Assembly: GCA_032358165.1 (NCBI GenBank)
Contig: JAALGY010000012.1
Span: forward strand, 2,418,001 to 2,482,000
Length of the DNA stretch: 64,000 nucleotides
Source of the DNA: Diplosphaera chodatii
Taxonomy: Eukaryota > Chlorophyta > Trebouxiophyceae > Prasiolales > Stichococcaceae
Direction: 5' to 3'
This document shows positions 23,485 through 35,991 of the stretch, one piece after another (position 1 is the stretch's first letter; each line of letters opens with the position of its first letter). Below the pieces are notes generated by a model. The model had not been told where the DNA came from, ran no database searches, and saw nothing but the letters and a program-made list of their open reading frames with translations. The translations under genes were made by a program, and so were the position numbers.

Positions 23485-26400
23485 ATGGCTGCCCAGCAGG
23501 GCATCGTGGAGGAGGAGCCTCCGCCGGAGGAGGTGGGGGCCGAGGTGCAGGAAGAAGACCGCAGCGCTGAGATGCAGCGGCTGGTGCAGCAGCTGCTGAA
23601 GGCTGCAGCAAAGTCCCTGCGCAGCCTGGACATGCAGTATGCGGCAGCGGGCAAGCAGCCGCCTAGCATCTTCGCGATCGCGGTCCTGCGGCTGGCGGCT
23701 GACGAGGAGGGGCAGCGCGCCAAGCTGTTCCAGCTGATGGACCCATGCCTGCAGCAGCTGCTGCTGGACCTCGGCCTGCTTGGCGACGCGGTGTCCGTGG
23801 CTCACTTCACGTGAGCCATGCGCCCTGCTGCAGTTCTACAGGCTCTGCAAGTACATATGTGCCCAATTACCTGAATACTGTGCTGCAAGGCTGTGTGCAG
23901 CATGCACCCAGCACAATGATGTTCAAGTGAGCGTCTGATGGCGCCACCTGCAATGTGATGCAGGGGCAAGTACAGCAAGGCCTGGCTCACCTCATACGGC
24001 TGGCCAATCTTGCAGCTGGACATCTATGATGCGACTGCGGGCGTGTTCCTGGGCGGCGTGCGCCACTGGTATGGGCTGCAACGTGTGGTCAAGCTCAAAC
24101 CACAGAAATCAACGCTGTATGCACGAAGGGGCCCTGACACACAACTGCCACACCCACCCTCATAACTGGCATGCAGGTTCGGCAACTATGCCAGCCGGTA
24201 CCTGGAGTGGACGGCCATATGCAATGGCAGCTTCTACTCCTTTGCTGACCACTGCCCCACTGCGGTGCGACCATGCTGTTTGTACATTCCGAATGGGCTT
24301 GCATGCACCAGCTGCTTTGGTGGTCGGTAAGCGACGCCACAAGTTTCTCCCTTTTCACACATGTCCATGTTGCAAGCACCCTTGCCGCAGGACAATCTGT
24401 CCATGACGATGCTGGTGGCGACGGCGGGGCGCATGAAGGAGGCGGTGGGCTTGATCGCCAAGGTCATGGTCCGCCAGAAGGACGACGGCGACCTGGTGGC
24501 GCAGCTGACGCAGATTGCGGAAGAAGCGCTGCGGCACCTGGACCGCCTGGGCATCCAGCGGCTCGAGCTGATGCCATTTGCGAGTACGTGTTTTGTTGTT
24601 ACGGTAGATTTAGCGGTTGCGCCACAGCTTGCATTCTCTGCGCAGCAGGCATGCCTGGCAAGTTTGTTTGGAGTGCAAACTAGGGGCTCTGGCCTGCACC
24701 TGGATATCTTGAATGGGCACCAACAGTACAACTAGGACTGATGGCTGTTCATGGTGTACTCCGCATTGCAGGCGAGGATGCTGCCCATGTGCTGCGCCTG
24801 CGGACGGAGGCTGAGCTGCAACAATTCGTGCAAGACCATGCACAGCAGCATGTGACAGCCTTGCAGCCCCTGGTCAAGCGCATGACACGTCTTCAGCCAT
24901 ATGATGATGTCAGCGAGCCCGTGCGCGCCAACTTCGTGGGAATGATGATTGGGGACGGCACATCTGGCAAGAACAGAGTCAAGCTCGCCCTACAGGTGCT
25001 CACCAGCTGCTGCCTTGCTGTCATGAGTGTTGCAGATGCAGCGTGGTCACAGCACGGGTTGTCCACTGCCATAAAACCATGTTCAACCAGGGGCTATGGC
25101 GCAAGTCCTCCAACAGGGACAGTGATGCTGCAGGCTGGTGATTGGTCCTACCTGATGACCCTCGCACGCATGTTCGGCAACATGGGCAATGGGTGCGCCA
25201 GCTGTGTTGTGTGCACGACACCCTTTCTGGCTGCTGGCTCAGCAGATGTGGCTGTCTTGCAGGCGCAATGCACCGCCAGCGTGCTGCCACATGTTGCAAA
25301 GCTGACTGCTGTGCAAATGCATATCTGCAGGCTGACTATGTTCGTCAAGTGCAAGCGGAGCACGGGCAAGGTCGGCATGTTCCGCCAGGCGTACGATGTG
25401 GAAGCCGCCGTAGCAATGACGGGCGCGCTGGCAAAGGCTGTGCAGGCGTGCGGCCTGCCGCCCGGCGAGAAGGCGCACAGCATTGGGGCTGAGCAGATGA
25501 CAACAGTGAGGTGAGCCGTGATTCACCACATTGCAGTACACTGCACCAGCTGAGTGCCCAGCATCATGCAACTGGCAACACCTCTCAGCTGCGCACAAGC
25601 AAGTTTGCATGAGCCAGTTTGCACTAAGCTCTGCTGGTTTGCTGACATGTCCTGTGCGCCACCGCCAAGCTGCTCTGCTGCTCAGTCTACAGCGCCCATG
25701 ATGCATCCTCCATGAACCAGCACTATGCACTTTCAGCAACAGCTGTGCACCCACTGCAGGGCTGCGGTGACGCCGCAGCTCGAGCTGGTGGCCGCACTGG
25801 GGCTGTGGGCCGCGGACGGCACCATGGTGACCGCCACGGACAAGGGCACCGGGGCTGGCAAGGTGAGCATATATCACCGTGAGTTTTCAGCAGCCGTGAT
25901 GCGCCTCTGAGCCGCAGATGCGCTGCAGTGCAACATTGCTGACAGTCATTCAGGGCAGTTGCCTTCTGGCGGAATACGGCAGCAATCAGCATGCAGGACA
26001 AGCAGCTGCCCCAGGCAGTGTGCATGCGCTGATGCTTGTGTGTGCTGCCATGCAATGCAGCGGTCCAAAAGCGTCAGCTATCAGGTGATAGGCACCTCCA
26101 CAGCCCTGAGGGACGCGCTCCTGGACATGGTGCGGCCATGTGGCGTGAGGTCCTGGTGCCCGGTGAGCTTGGGCGGCGTGGTCTGCGGCTGGCGGGTGCA
26201 CGCTGGCGGCGGCAACGTGGTGGCCGTCGTCCTGCTGGACGGGTGAGCACAGGCCTGCTGGTGCACCTTGCTTTTGTTCTGTTTCAGGGAGTAGCTGCTG
26301 GTCCCAGTAGCAGCTGGCGCCGCTCCATGCCATCAGCACTTCAGCAGTCCACTGCTGTGCAGCAGCTGTTGTTGTTGTGTACGTAGACAAGCTCTGCTTG

Positions 26401-29400
26401 GACCTGATTGCTGCTGCAGCAGCAGCATACCAGCTCTGATGCGACAACCTGCTGCACGGTGACCCGGTTGCCCAGCTGCCAGTGTGCCCATAAGCGCCAT
26501 GGTGCCCCCATGCAGGCCGACGGCCGAGATACAGATCTGGCTGGCCAGCGGCAACGAGCTGGAGCCCGAGTACCGGAACTGGCTGGGCATGATGCCCGGC
26601 GACCGGATCATCCAGTTCGCGCCCGGCGTCTGCCTCCTTGCGCGCAAGGTGGCCAAGATGCTGGCCTTCCTCCAGGAGGCGACCGAGAGCGGCGCATCCA
26701 CACGGCTGACGCGCCCCTGGACCGACCTGCCGTCGTCGACGCTGCTGCTCCTGCCGAGCGGCGGCTCCATGGAGGCCATGCTCAAGGTGTGAGAAGCCTG
26801 CTGCACACACCATGGCGCCCCGCTCCACGCGATGCCCTTTTGTTTGCAGCTGCTCCTGGCTGGTGGCTGCTGCTGCTGTCATCTCAAAGTGACGATCCTC
26901 CAAACCCCTCAGCAGCTGGCCCCGCTCTCCCCTGTGCAGGAGCTGGAGACAAAGACCAAGTACATGCGCGCCTTCCCGGTCGTCATCGACGTCGATGGCC
27001 TGCGCAACCGCCTAGACGGCGGGCACACCCTGGTGCCCGGCAATGCGCTGTCCTTCATCTGCCGCTTCGCGGAGAATTACAAGGACAAGGCACGTGCTCT
27101 GCTGGGTGTGCGCCTTGCAGATGTCATAGCACAGGCAGCAGGATGCAGACGGCACTGCATGGCAGTTGTCAAGCAAGCAAAACCTGTGGGGCTACTGCAT
27201 GCAGGCTCTCGACTACATCGACCACAGCGAGGCGCCATCCGCGCACGTATCCATGATCAAGCTCGCCTTCGGCGCCGTCAAGCTGCTCCAGGGCGAGGTG
27301 GCCTACTCTGGTGCGGGACGTTTGCGTGCGTCTGCACCCTTGCAAGCCAGCAGCCCATCGCTTTGTCTTGTGGCCCACCCTGTGGCCATTGCTGATGGCG
27401 TGCAACTCAGCAGGGCCACTTCACTAGCGGCAGCTTGACTCACCATCAGCTGGTCTGCACGCTGAAACGAGAGTGCTGGGCTTGTTGACAAGACTACATT
27501 GCCGCTGGGCTGCGCAGGCAAGACGCCGAACAGCATACAGGTATCGGAGGTGCTGCCGCGCATCCTGAAGCCACACAACTCGCTGAGGTACAAGCGCCGG
27601 GCGCGGCAGCCCTCCAATGAGCCGCCCAGGGGCCTGACGACGCTGCTGGACCTAGACGTCAAGGAGTACGACGAGATGACATATGTGGAGCGCCAGCTGG
27701 TCTTCAACTCCACCATGCCGGTCCAGGTGCGCCTGGCACCTGGCCTTGCTTGCATGTTGTCATGGGTGGAACAGATTGCTCGGCCACGCCAGCTGTCGAC
27801 GTCTTCCTTGTCTGCAGCTGCTGGCGTACGACCTGCTGCGCGCCGTCATCCTCCGCCAAGCCAGGATCGAGCACCCGCTGAGCGACAGGGTCGACTCGCT
27901 GCCACTGCACACGCTGGCCTACGGCACGCCGCCCTCCGGCGAAATCGAGGTGGCTGGTTGCCTGGTCTGCGCCTGCAGTGCATGCCTCGCCAGTCTGCTG
28001 CTTGCTGCACCACAACACTGTGCCAGCCGCTGTCAGCCTTGACAGGGTGGGTCACTGTCATCTGGCTGAGTTGGACCCACCGCGACAGGCGGTGGCGCTG
28101 CTGCTGGCGGCGTGCCGCAACTGCCCCGACTCGGAGCTGCGGCTGGAGGGCGGCATCAGCAAGGTGATCCGGGAGCTGCGGCGGATCGCGGGCCAGGAGC
28201 AGCAGGCCAAGGATCCTGTGTCGGTGCGTGACGTCAGCGCTCTGCACCCTGTCAGGATCAGAGCGCCCTGGGTGTCGGGGACATGGACACCACATCAAGA
28301 TCAACTGTGCCACATGTCCTGCTGCAGCCAGGCTGCAAAGACGCCACATCATGCTGCCTCCCCCTACCCCTACTAACCTGCAACTTCATAAAATCACACG
28401 CGCTGATCACGTTGCCGTGCAGCTCAAGGCGCTGCTTCAGGCGCTGCTGTCGCTGGGCGCCATACTGCACTTCGAAGGGGCGGCCGTGCGGCTGGTCGTC
28501 AGGCGGCCCGACCTGCAGCTGGCGGTGCACTGGCGCACCAAGTCCGGCGGCCTCACGGGCGACAGCGCCCTGCAGTCCCTGTACGTGCGCGTGCTGCACG
28601 AGGACTGGGGCAGGCGCGTGCAGGAGCGGGCCTCGCTGCCGCAGCACGTGCCGGTGAGGCTTCTCTGCATTGTCACCTTGACGCTGCCAACACCATGTAT
28701 TGGCAGCTGCCTGCAGCAGAGCAGCCGCCACAGCAGCGGCTTTCTGGTGGCGACCCAGCGGGTCTGCCACCCAGCAGCGCAGCAGCTTGCTTCAGCCTCT
28801 TCAAAGGCACCACAGGACTTCACTTGGCAGCACATGTACGCATCTCTGTTTGGACTGCTGACCAGGTAGGAGCTGCTGGCCCGCCGCAGCACAGCGCAAT
28901 AGACTGTGATGTCTTAGTGTGAGTCTGCTGAAACGTCTTGCCTCACAAAGGTGCGCTGAGGGTGCGCTGGCATGTCCTGCAGTCGCTGGCGCGCAAGACG
29001 CCGGTCTACGCCACTTGGAGCAACCTCGTGGGCAAGAGGGCCATCGCCAGCAAGGCCCAGCCGCTTCCCTACGGCCCTGACCCGCAGGTCGGTTGCGATC
29101 CAGCACGCCTGCACATCAGTGTCAAGTTGTAAGGGTGCACTGCCGATGCTGATTGCCACCGGCGTGCTTCGTGCAGTTCTCTCAGCCGAGTCAGCAGGAC
29201 ATGCCGCCCGTGGCGGCACCGCAGCCACCTCACCAGGGCACCTTCGAGGTGCCGCGGGCGGAGCCGGCCCCGGTGGCCTGGCTGCCCGGCGCCAAGCCTG
29301 GGGACTGGTTCCTGATCTTCGACGCACTCGACCTGAACAGGGCCATCGGCCGCGGCAGGTTCGTGTGCATCGAGGTCCTGGGCATCCGGCTGTCCATCCC

Positions 29401-31272
29401 ATTCTTCGCCATCCTGGACCACATCATCTGGTTCGAGGAGGAGGACGTGCTGCTGGAGCGCGCGCCCGGCCTGGTGGAAATGCCGCTGGACGGCCCGCTG
29501 TACTTCCAGGTCGGCACCTCGACGCTGCGGCCGGAGAAGGGGACCGGCAGGTGGGCTTTTCCCTGGCTCGATGTTGTGCTGACATCTTGGAAGCCAGGCC
29601 TGGCTGCCCTGCTGCCTGGGGCTTCCTTCTCATGCTGCATGATGCGGCTTGCACGCACGCCGCACACATCATCAGGGCACCAGCAGCATCACATGCTTCA
29701 ATGTGTGAACAACACTCAGTGTCGATGCCACTCCTCAGAACGGGGCCTCCTCAGGCGTCAGAAACATGCAAGTGAACCCACTGAGCTGTGATTCAATGTG
29801 CAGCGCGGCGGAGGCGGCGGAGGTGGCGCTCGAGAGCGGGCTGGAGGAGCTGCTCCAGGGCTGAGGGTGTTCTTGCATTGCAAAGGGGGCCCGCCAGACG
29901 CTTGGCTGCTGCAACAGTTTGCTTACCCACCGACAAGGTCGACTCAACCTGCATCAACCAACTGCGCCTGGCTGTTCAGCCCTATTCCCCCTCGCCATGT
30001 GCAGGTCGCAGTCTGCCGCGGAGGAGGCAGCGGCTGCGGAGCCCGTGGCGGCAGAGGGGTAGGTGGCCTGCCATCCTGCTGACACCTTCCCCTTGCAGGC
30101 TTTCCCAGGCAGTGCAGCCATACACCCTATTTCCACAACCCCTCGATCCTGACTCTAGTGTTGTTTGCTGCCTGCGCCTGCAGCGATGGCAATGAGGAGG
30201 GCGGCCCCGCCCTAGAGCCTGGCGGCGCCGGTGCTGGGCCCTCCGCAGCTGGTGCGCCAGCCGATGCGGGCGCGGCTCCCATGGAGGTGGCCGCCGACGT
30301 CGTCCAGCACATCTTTGGCGGCGCTGGGAGGTGCACAGCGTCTCAGCAGCAATGCCATGTCATGAAGGGGAGCTGTGTTGCTGGGTTGCTGCAGGTGCCT
30401 CAGGCTGAGGGTCAGTGGATGATTGCTGATCACCAGCTGACTTAGCATGCGTGCGCCTGCTGCTGAATGGCAGGGACCCGTACGCCGTGGGGCCGCCGGC
30501 AGAGGGGGACCCGGAAACGGGTGCTGCTGCGCGGCCGGCCTCCATCGCAAACCTCTTTGACTTCACCCCCAGGTAGGGTGTCAATACCAGCACTCAGTGG
30601 ACATCATCCCATGTGCCCGACACAGCATGCACCCCCGTGACATACCGCAGGCAGCCTCAGGCCGTGTTTCTGTGCACCTGCTAAACAACAGTCTGTTGCC
30701 CTCACCTGCAGCAACCCCAACGGGGAGCTGGAGGATGACCCCATGGACATTGACGCACCTGCAACAGCACCAGGTCTGCCATCGCTTGCTCCCCAACTTG
30801 CTGGCATGTGCGGGGCTCTTGTCAAGGCACATGTGAGAGTCATGGACGACACGCGGGCCAGTTGAGCGGCTGATGTGAGGTGCTGTGGTGCACTGCAGCT
30901 GCGGCGGCTGTGATGGCGGCAGAGGCAGCCGCGCCAGTGATCGGCGGGCCCCAGCCGCAGCCGCGGCTGTCTGACAACTCAGCGGAGGTGGGCGTGCCGT
31001 GGCCCCGCCCGCCGCTGGGCAGCAGGCGCCTCCAGGTGTCGTCTGACAGCAGCTCAGCGGGGGCGGTGGCGCCGCAGCCCCAGCCGCCGTTCAGCAACAT
31101 GCTGCAGTCTCCGGACAGCTCAGCAGTGGCGGGGGTGCCGCTGCCCCGCCCGTCGGTGCGCAGCAGGCGGGTGGTGCTGTCGTCAGCCAGTTCAGCGGGG
31201 GTGGGGGTGCCGCCGCCTCAGCCACCGCGCGGCAGCAGACAGAATCCGTATGGGTCAGGATCCACCGACTGA
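23485..31272 (+). CDS. Paralog B: unidentified 1,300-residue protein with two LAGLIDADG-like motifs
   Basis: Exons: 23485-23810, 23964-24068, 24177-24264, 24391-24583, 24772-24995, 25134-25192, 25331-25510, 25760-25862, 26061-26242, 26516-26786, 26940-27089, 27205-27310, 27518-27726, 27818-27949, 28089-28223, 28423-28653, 28890-28905, 28951-29087, 29177-29550, 29804-29860, 30005-30058, 30184-30330, 30474-30572, 30712-30773, 30899-31272 (1,338 codons). Residues about 105-180 hold aromatic-rich segments (YSKAWLTSYGWPI, NYASRYLEW). Two motifs resemble LAGLIDADG: FVGMMIGDGT (exon 5) and ALGLWAADGT (exon 8), each keeping the acidic residue before the last Gly. Exon 11 ends in a GC donor. After exon 20 the expected GT is CT (29861-29862); read-through gives a stop at once. 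No function is assigned; a domesticated homing-endonuclease fold is one possibility. Confidence 0.7.
30970..31260 (+). repeat. C-terminal Ser-Asp / Pro-Arg repeats of paralog B (four units)
   Basis: Four units of about 24 residues: LSDNSAEVGVPWPRPPLGSR, SSDSSSAGAVAPQPQPPFSN, SPDSSAVAGVPLPRPSVRSR, and SSASSAGVGVPPPQPPRGSR. The regular Ser clusters followed by Pro-Arg suggest a disordered tail that could be phosphorylated. Confidence 0.7.
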
Positions 31273-33859
31273 GGCCTGCTGTGCCCCAGGTGACTGACCA
31301 AGCACTCATGCAGTACTGTTGCGTGTGGCATCGTAGTGCATGCTGCCCTGTGTTCATCAGTAACAGTTTACACTGCTTTGATCATCTGGCCTCTGACAGC
31401 TGTCATATACGCCTGGTCAAAGCAGCGCCCATGGCACCAGCACACGAGTATGTGTAACCCGCTGTGGTGCGGTGCACAGGCGGCGGTTTGCAAATCCAGG
31501 CGGCCGGGGAGCATGAGCATACATGGCAGCACCAGGCACCCGCCAGTCGCTGAGGCAGCTGGTGCCCCCGGTCACACTCCCCTGCACCCCACCGTTTGCG
31601 GAGCTACAGCAGCGGCAGTGGCTGCTGCAGCGACAAGGGCAAGTGGACGACAGCTGCAGCGGTGCAGCGCCACCGCATCTATGGCAAAATGGCAACATTC
31701 TCAGCAGCGGCATTGCCTGCTGCATCGACAAGGGCAAGTGGTCGACATCTACAGTGGTGCAGCGCCAGCAGCTGTATGGCAAAACAGCAACATTCTCAGC
31801 AGATGCATACAGTGCAGAAATCTTTCAGCACAGCGTCGGCAGCCGCAAGCAGAGCAGTCATCGTGCGGCAGATCAACACACGCGGCTGAACAGCAGCTCT
31901 GCTGGAGGCGTCAGCACAGCTTAGCCAGCTGGCATACTGCTGTCATTGCGCAAACACATCAGGCTCAGGGTCAGACCAGTGACGAACGCAGCATCTCAGT
32001 AGCTGTCTTCGGCAGGCAACAGTGCAGCAGCGGTTCAGCGCGCACATAGCAGGTCAGCGCAGCAGGCGATCAGGGGTTGAACAGGAGCCTCGCTCCGCGT
32101 AGCCGGCCCAATCAGCAGGTGTCATGGTGACTTGGTGTGGGTCAGGGTGCAGTTAGTACAGCAGGTCTTGTAGTTCGATGCTGGAGTTCGCGGCCTACAC
32201 GTGCCACCGGACCAGCAGGTCGTGTGGTGACAGATGATGCGCCTTCCTTGGCTTCAAGCAACCATACAGCACAGGCCATAGGGTGTGGCGAGGACGGTTT
32301 GCTGGCGCAAGTCAGCTTGATTGGCGGCGTCGTCAGGCTCGGTTTGTGGGGGCAGAGGTGGGAGTCATCAGCTGCAACATCCTGGGGTGTCATGCTTGAA
32401 TGGTCAACGATAGAATTGCATGTGACAGTCTGTCTTCCCACGTGAGCCACGTTGCTGGTCCTGCATCAGGTTCCAGCTGTGGCAAACACTCAAGTGGACA
32501 TGATGAACATAGCCTCGCTAGGCTGATACACGTGCCAACCAAGGCAGTTCAGCCCATGTAGGGCGACGATCACTTGACACGATGACACAAACACACTGAT
32601 GCACCCCAACATGGCAATATCCTTCCAACATCATTTACGTCTCTAGTCAGCAATTACGTAATCCCATTTTCCTTTTGAAATATCTTTCGTTTTCAGTGCC
32701 GTTTCGCCGCTTGTAATGCGGACAGCCGATCACAAGCGGCAGCGGTCACGCTCGGGAGAACTGTATCTGAGGATGGACATCTCAAGTCAGGTATTGCGTG
32801 GCACTGATGACGGATTGCAAGGGGTCGGGTTGGCTGTTGGGTTATCATTTGCCAAATTTGCCGGGTATGAGACATGATCGTGATGGGAGCAGTTGCAGGT
32901 GCGCGCCCTGCCCCATTGCGCACAGCCTCTGCGATGAGCACAAGTGGCAAGCAGCCACTCGCGAGATCCGCTTCCAATCGGCGTGACATCAGCTGAAGTG
33001 CGACCGTGCGTAGGCTGCTGATGGGCAGAGCGTAGGCATGGCCGTGTGGTTGCTCAACAGTGCACTGCGTGCAGCGGCCGCTGCGCGGCCGCATAAAGTG
33101 CACCACTTGCCTTTTAGATGTGCACCTCTGTCGGCGAGCAGCGGCATGCGCTTGCGGGGGCGGTCTCTGCAGCATGCATGCAGCCTGCAGTACAGGCAGC
33201 ACCGCAGCACTACTGCTGCGTCCAGCACCTGATGTATGGCCAGACAGCATGTGACGGTTATGAGGTGCTGCACGGCGGTCATGGCCTGCGAGCCAGCTGG
33301 TGCACCGCCGCCCAGGTCAGCGTCATGGATGGTGCCACTCAGCTGCAACCTGGCGCTTCTACATGCCGACAGCTGCCACCAGATAAGGCTCTAGCGCCAT
33401 GACTGCAGGGGTCCTGCACCTCGCCCTCTCTGAAGCATGCAGCTGTGCCAGGATGCCAAATGCAGGTGTGCAGTGTGCGCTCTGGGCACCAGAGCACTGT
33501 CATGTTGTGCTGCCAAACGGAACAAGTGCCGAACGCTGCCTTGTGCTGGTATGGATACAGGGTAATGATGTGGGCTTACCAGATGCTGGCTGCGCTGTCT
33601 GATGGCATCCTTGAAGCAATGCAGAATGCACTTTGTGTTTCCTACAGGCACGCAGAACTGCTGCATTTGCAACGCACTTGCCATCCCCTGCTGCCTCTGG
33701 CATGGCGGAAGGTGCGTCACGGCCCACTGCTGGGTGATGCTGGACTCCTGTAAATACACGGCTACATACGACATAGTGGGCGTCATGTTCACACTCCAAC
33801 ATGCGTGGCAACACTTGTTGGTCAGGGTTGTGGCGTACCTGCAGGCCAGACGCGGGCCT

Positions 33860-33892
<33 letters not shown>

Positions 33893-35991
33893 CCACTGCC
33901 AGCGCGATATCACCCAGCACCCATTGCCAACAGGTGTGAACTTAAATTCCCAGAAGATGATGTGCCAGGCTCCGAAACTGCAAAGTTGCCTGCTGATGTT
34001 CTGGCGGTTGCTTCATCAAAAGCAGGCTCATTGGCCGGCAATTTGCCACATGCACCACAAACATTGATTCAAACAGCACAACAGAGACTTTGTCAAGCAG
34101 TTAGCTTGCCATGCCATCAAGCTGAGCAAACAGCAACACGCCTGCTTGCTGCTTTCAAATCAACGCATGGTCTATGCTGTGCAGCTGGCGAAATTGGACT
34201 TACTGGGCAACCCAGCAGCACGGCTTCGTACCCAGCAGGTCAGTAGGCGGCTCATAGTTGCTGTTGCCGCTGTCAACGCAGGGCACCATGCTGTACAGAG
34301 TGGCACGCTGCTGCACGACATCAAAGTGCACAGGCTACAGGTACGAGGCCAGTGCAGGGGAGTGCACCTTCCGCAAATATTTGCAGCCCTCGGCCAGGGT
34401 CATGGCAATCAGAACAGTTTTTGATCCATCTGCTATACACATCAGGTGCAGCTACGAAAATGACTTGCTTTAGATATGCGTTGTGAGTGATTGTTACAAG
34501 GGCAGGTGACTGGCACCGTGCCTGACATGCTATGACTGACACACAGGTGGTGCCGCCGGCTTTGGATAGTAAGGCTAGCTGGCATGGAACCAACTCTGCG
34601 CAGCCTGCCAACTACAGCGCTGGCATGTGCAGTTATGAGGATCAGGTAGGTCGCCACGTCATACATGGCACCTGAAGGTTGCAGTCGGCAACCGACGATG
34701 CAGCGGCTGCTGAGCCCACAGCGTTGCAGTTTGCTCATGCTGTGCAACATACATTCACACCATCTGCATCCCTTTACTCTGAATGGTGTGCTTCTGCCCA
34801 GGTGCCTCAGCAATGGGGATATGAGGACAATGCTGGAGCCGAAGAGCGCTAGTGTTGAGTCCGGTGGAGCCAGCCTAAGCGGGGGCCAGCCTTGGCGCAC
34901 GGGCAGCTGCCAACAGCCTTGCCGCTGGGGTTAGCTGCCATCTACGTTGACCTGGAAGAAGAGGAGCCACGGCCTCCTCCTTTTCAGCCACCCTGCAGTG
35001 CATCAACGGCGCCTCAGGGCGGTGCGCAGCACTTCAGCAGTGTGATTCCATGCACGAGCTGCATTTGATGTACACGCCCTCAGCTCTCTGGCAGCATTGT
35101 AACGTTTGTCAGGCATCACAAAAAACCGATGTGTATTCGGCCATGACTTACAGGAGGGCAAAGAGCATAGGAGCGGCGGCGCCCTAGCAGGACCCAACGG
35201 CAGGAGCCAGGCGCGCTGTCGGCCACCAATGATAGAGCTGTTCAGCCCCCTGCCGAGTACAGCGTTTAACCTTTACATGCAACGCCAGTAGCAGCACGGT
35301 TTATGCATGAACTCACACCCGTGGTGTGCCAAATGGAAAACAGACAGACCACTGACAACCGCTTCAGCTGCCATCCCAGGCTATCTTGCTGAACATGCAG
35401 GGGATTCCAAAGTGTGGTATGATCATCAATTGCAGCAGCCCCGACGAGGTGCTGGAGGATGACCTCATGGATATCAACACTGCTGCAGGGACAACTGCAA
35501 ACAGCGAGTCTGCCTGCATGCTGGCAGATGGAACTTGGAACAAGTTGCCGGATTTCCTCAGCAGAATCCATAGAGCACACTGCCGACACACTCTGCATGG
35601 CCTACTTTGCATCTCCAGGATTCCCGGGACTCAGAAGTCGGCACGAGCGAGTCGAACATAATCTTGGTGCTTGCCCTCAATATTTACCAATCGTGTCACA
35701 GCTTTGTCGTTGAGTGCCGCAACGCTCGCAGAGGTGACCCTCAGATTAGGCCACGGATTGTTGCGACAGTTACGACAGTTGCCAGGTTAGTCATCGGCAG
35801 CTCATGCACCTGACCATACTACAAATCACCCTTGTGGCCGCACATCAAGTCACGCAACAGTCAAACTCTGCATCATGATGCATCTTGGGCGTTTAATCTG
35901 GCCATGCTGCAGCTTTGAGGGTCCAGCAAAACAGGTCTCATTGGTGATCTCACAATGCACTCGAGTCGAATTTGGGCCTTGACATGAGCAG
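31273..35991. other. Gene-poor region with weak remnants of the A/B family
   Basis: 31.3-33.4 kb shows nothing I can support beyond flank sequence shared with the other A/B copies. Exon-like pieces on + occur near 33650-33710 (HAELLHLQRTCHPLLPLAW) and 34170-34240 (VQLAKLDLLGNPAARLRTQQ). Near 35425-35490 a TGCAG acceptor precedes DEVLEDDLMDINTA, like exon 24 of A and B (ELEDDGMDVNAP, ELEDDPMDIDAP). Near 35210-35250 RPPMIELFSPLPS resembles their exon 23. These suggest a diverged extra copy or 5' exons of gene D. Confidence 0.35.
33862..33890 (+). repeat. (CTG)n microsatellite
   Basis: Nine CTG units in a row in otherwise unassigned sequence. A shorter CTG run at 19647-19665 encodes the Gln tract of the minus-strand gene. 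Confidence 0.9.
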
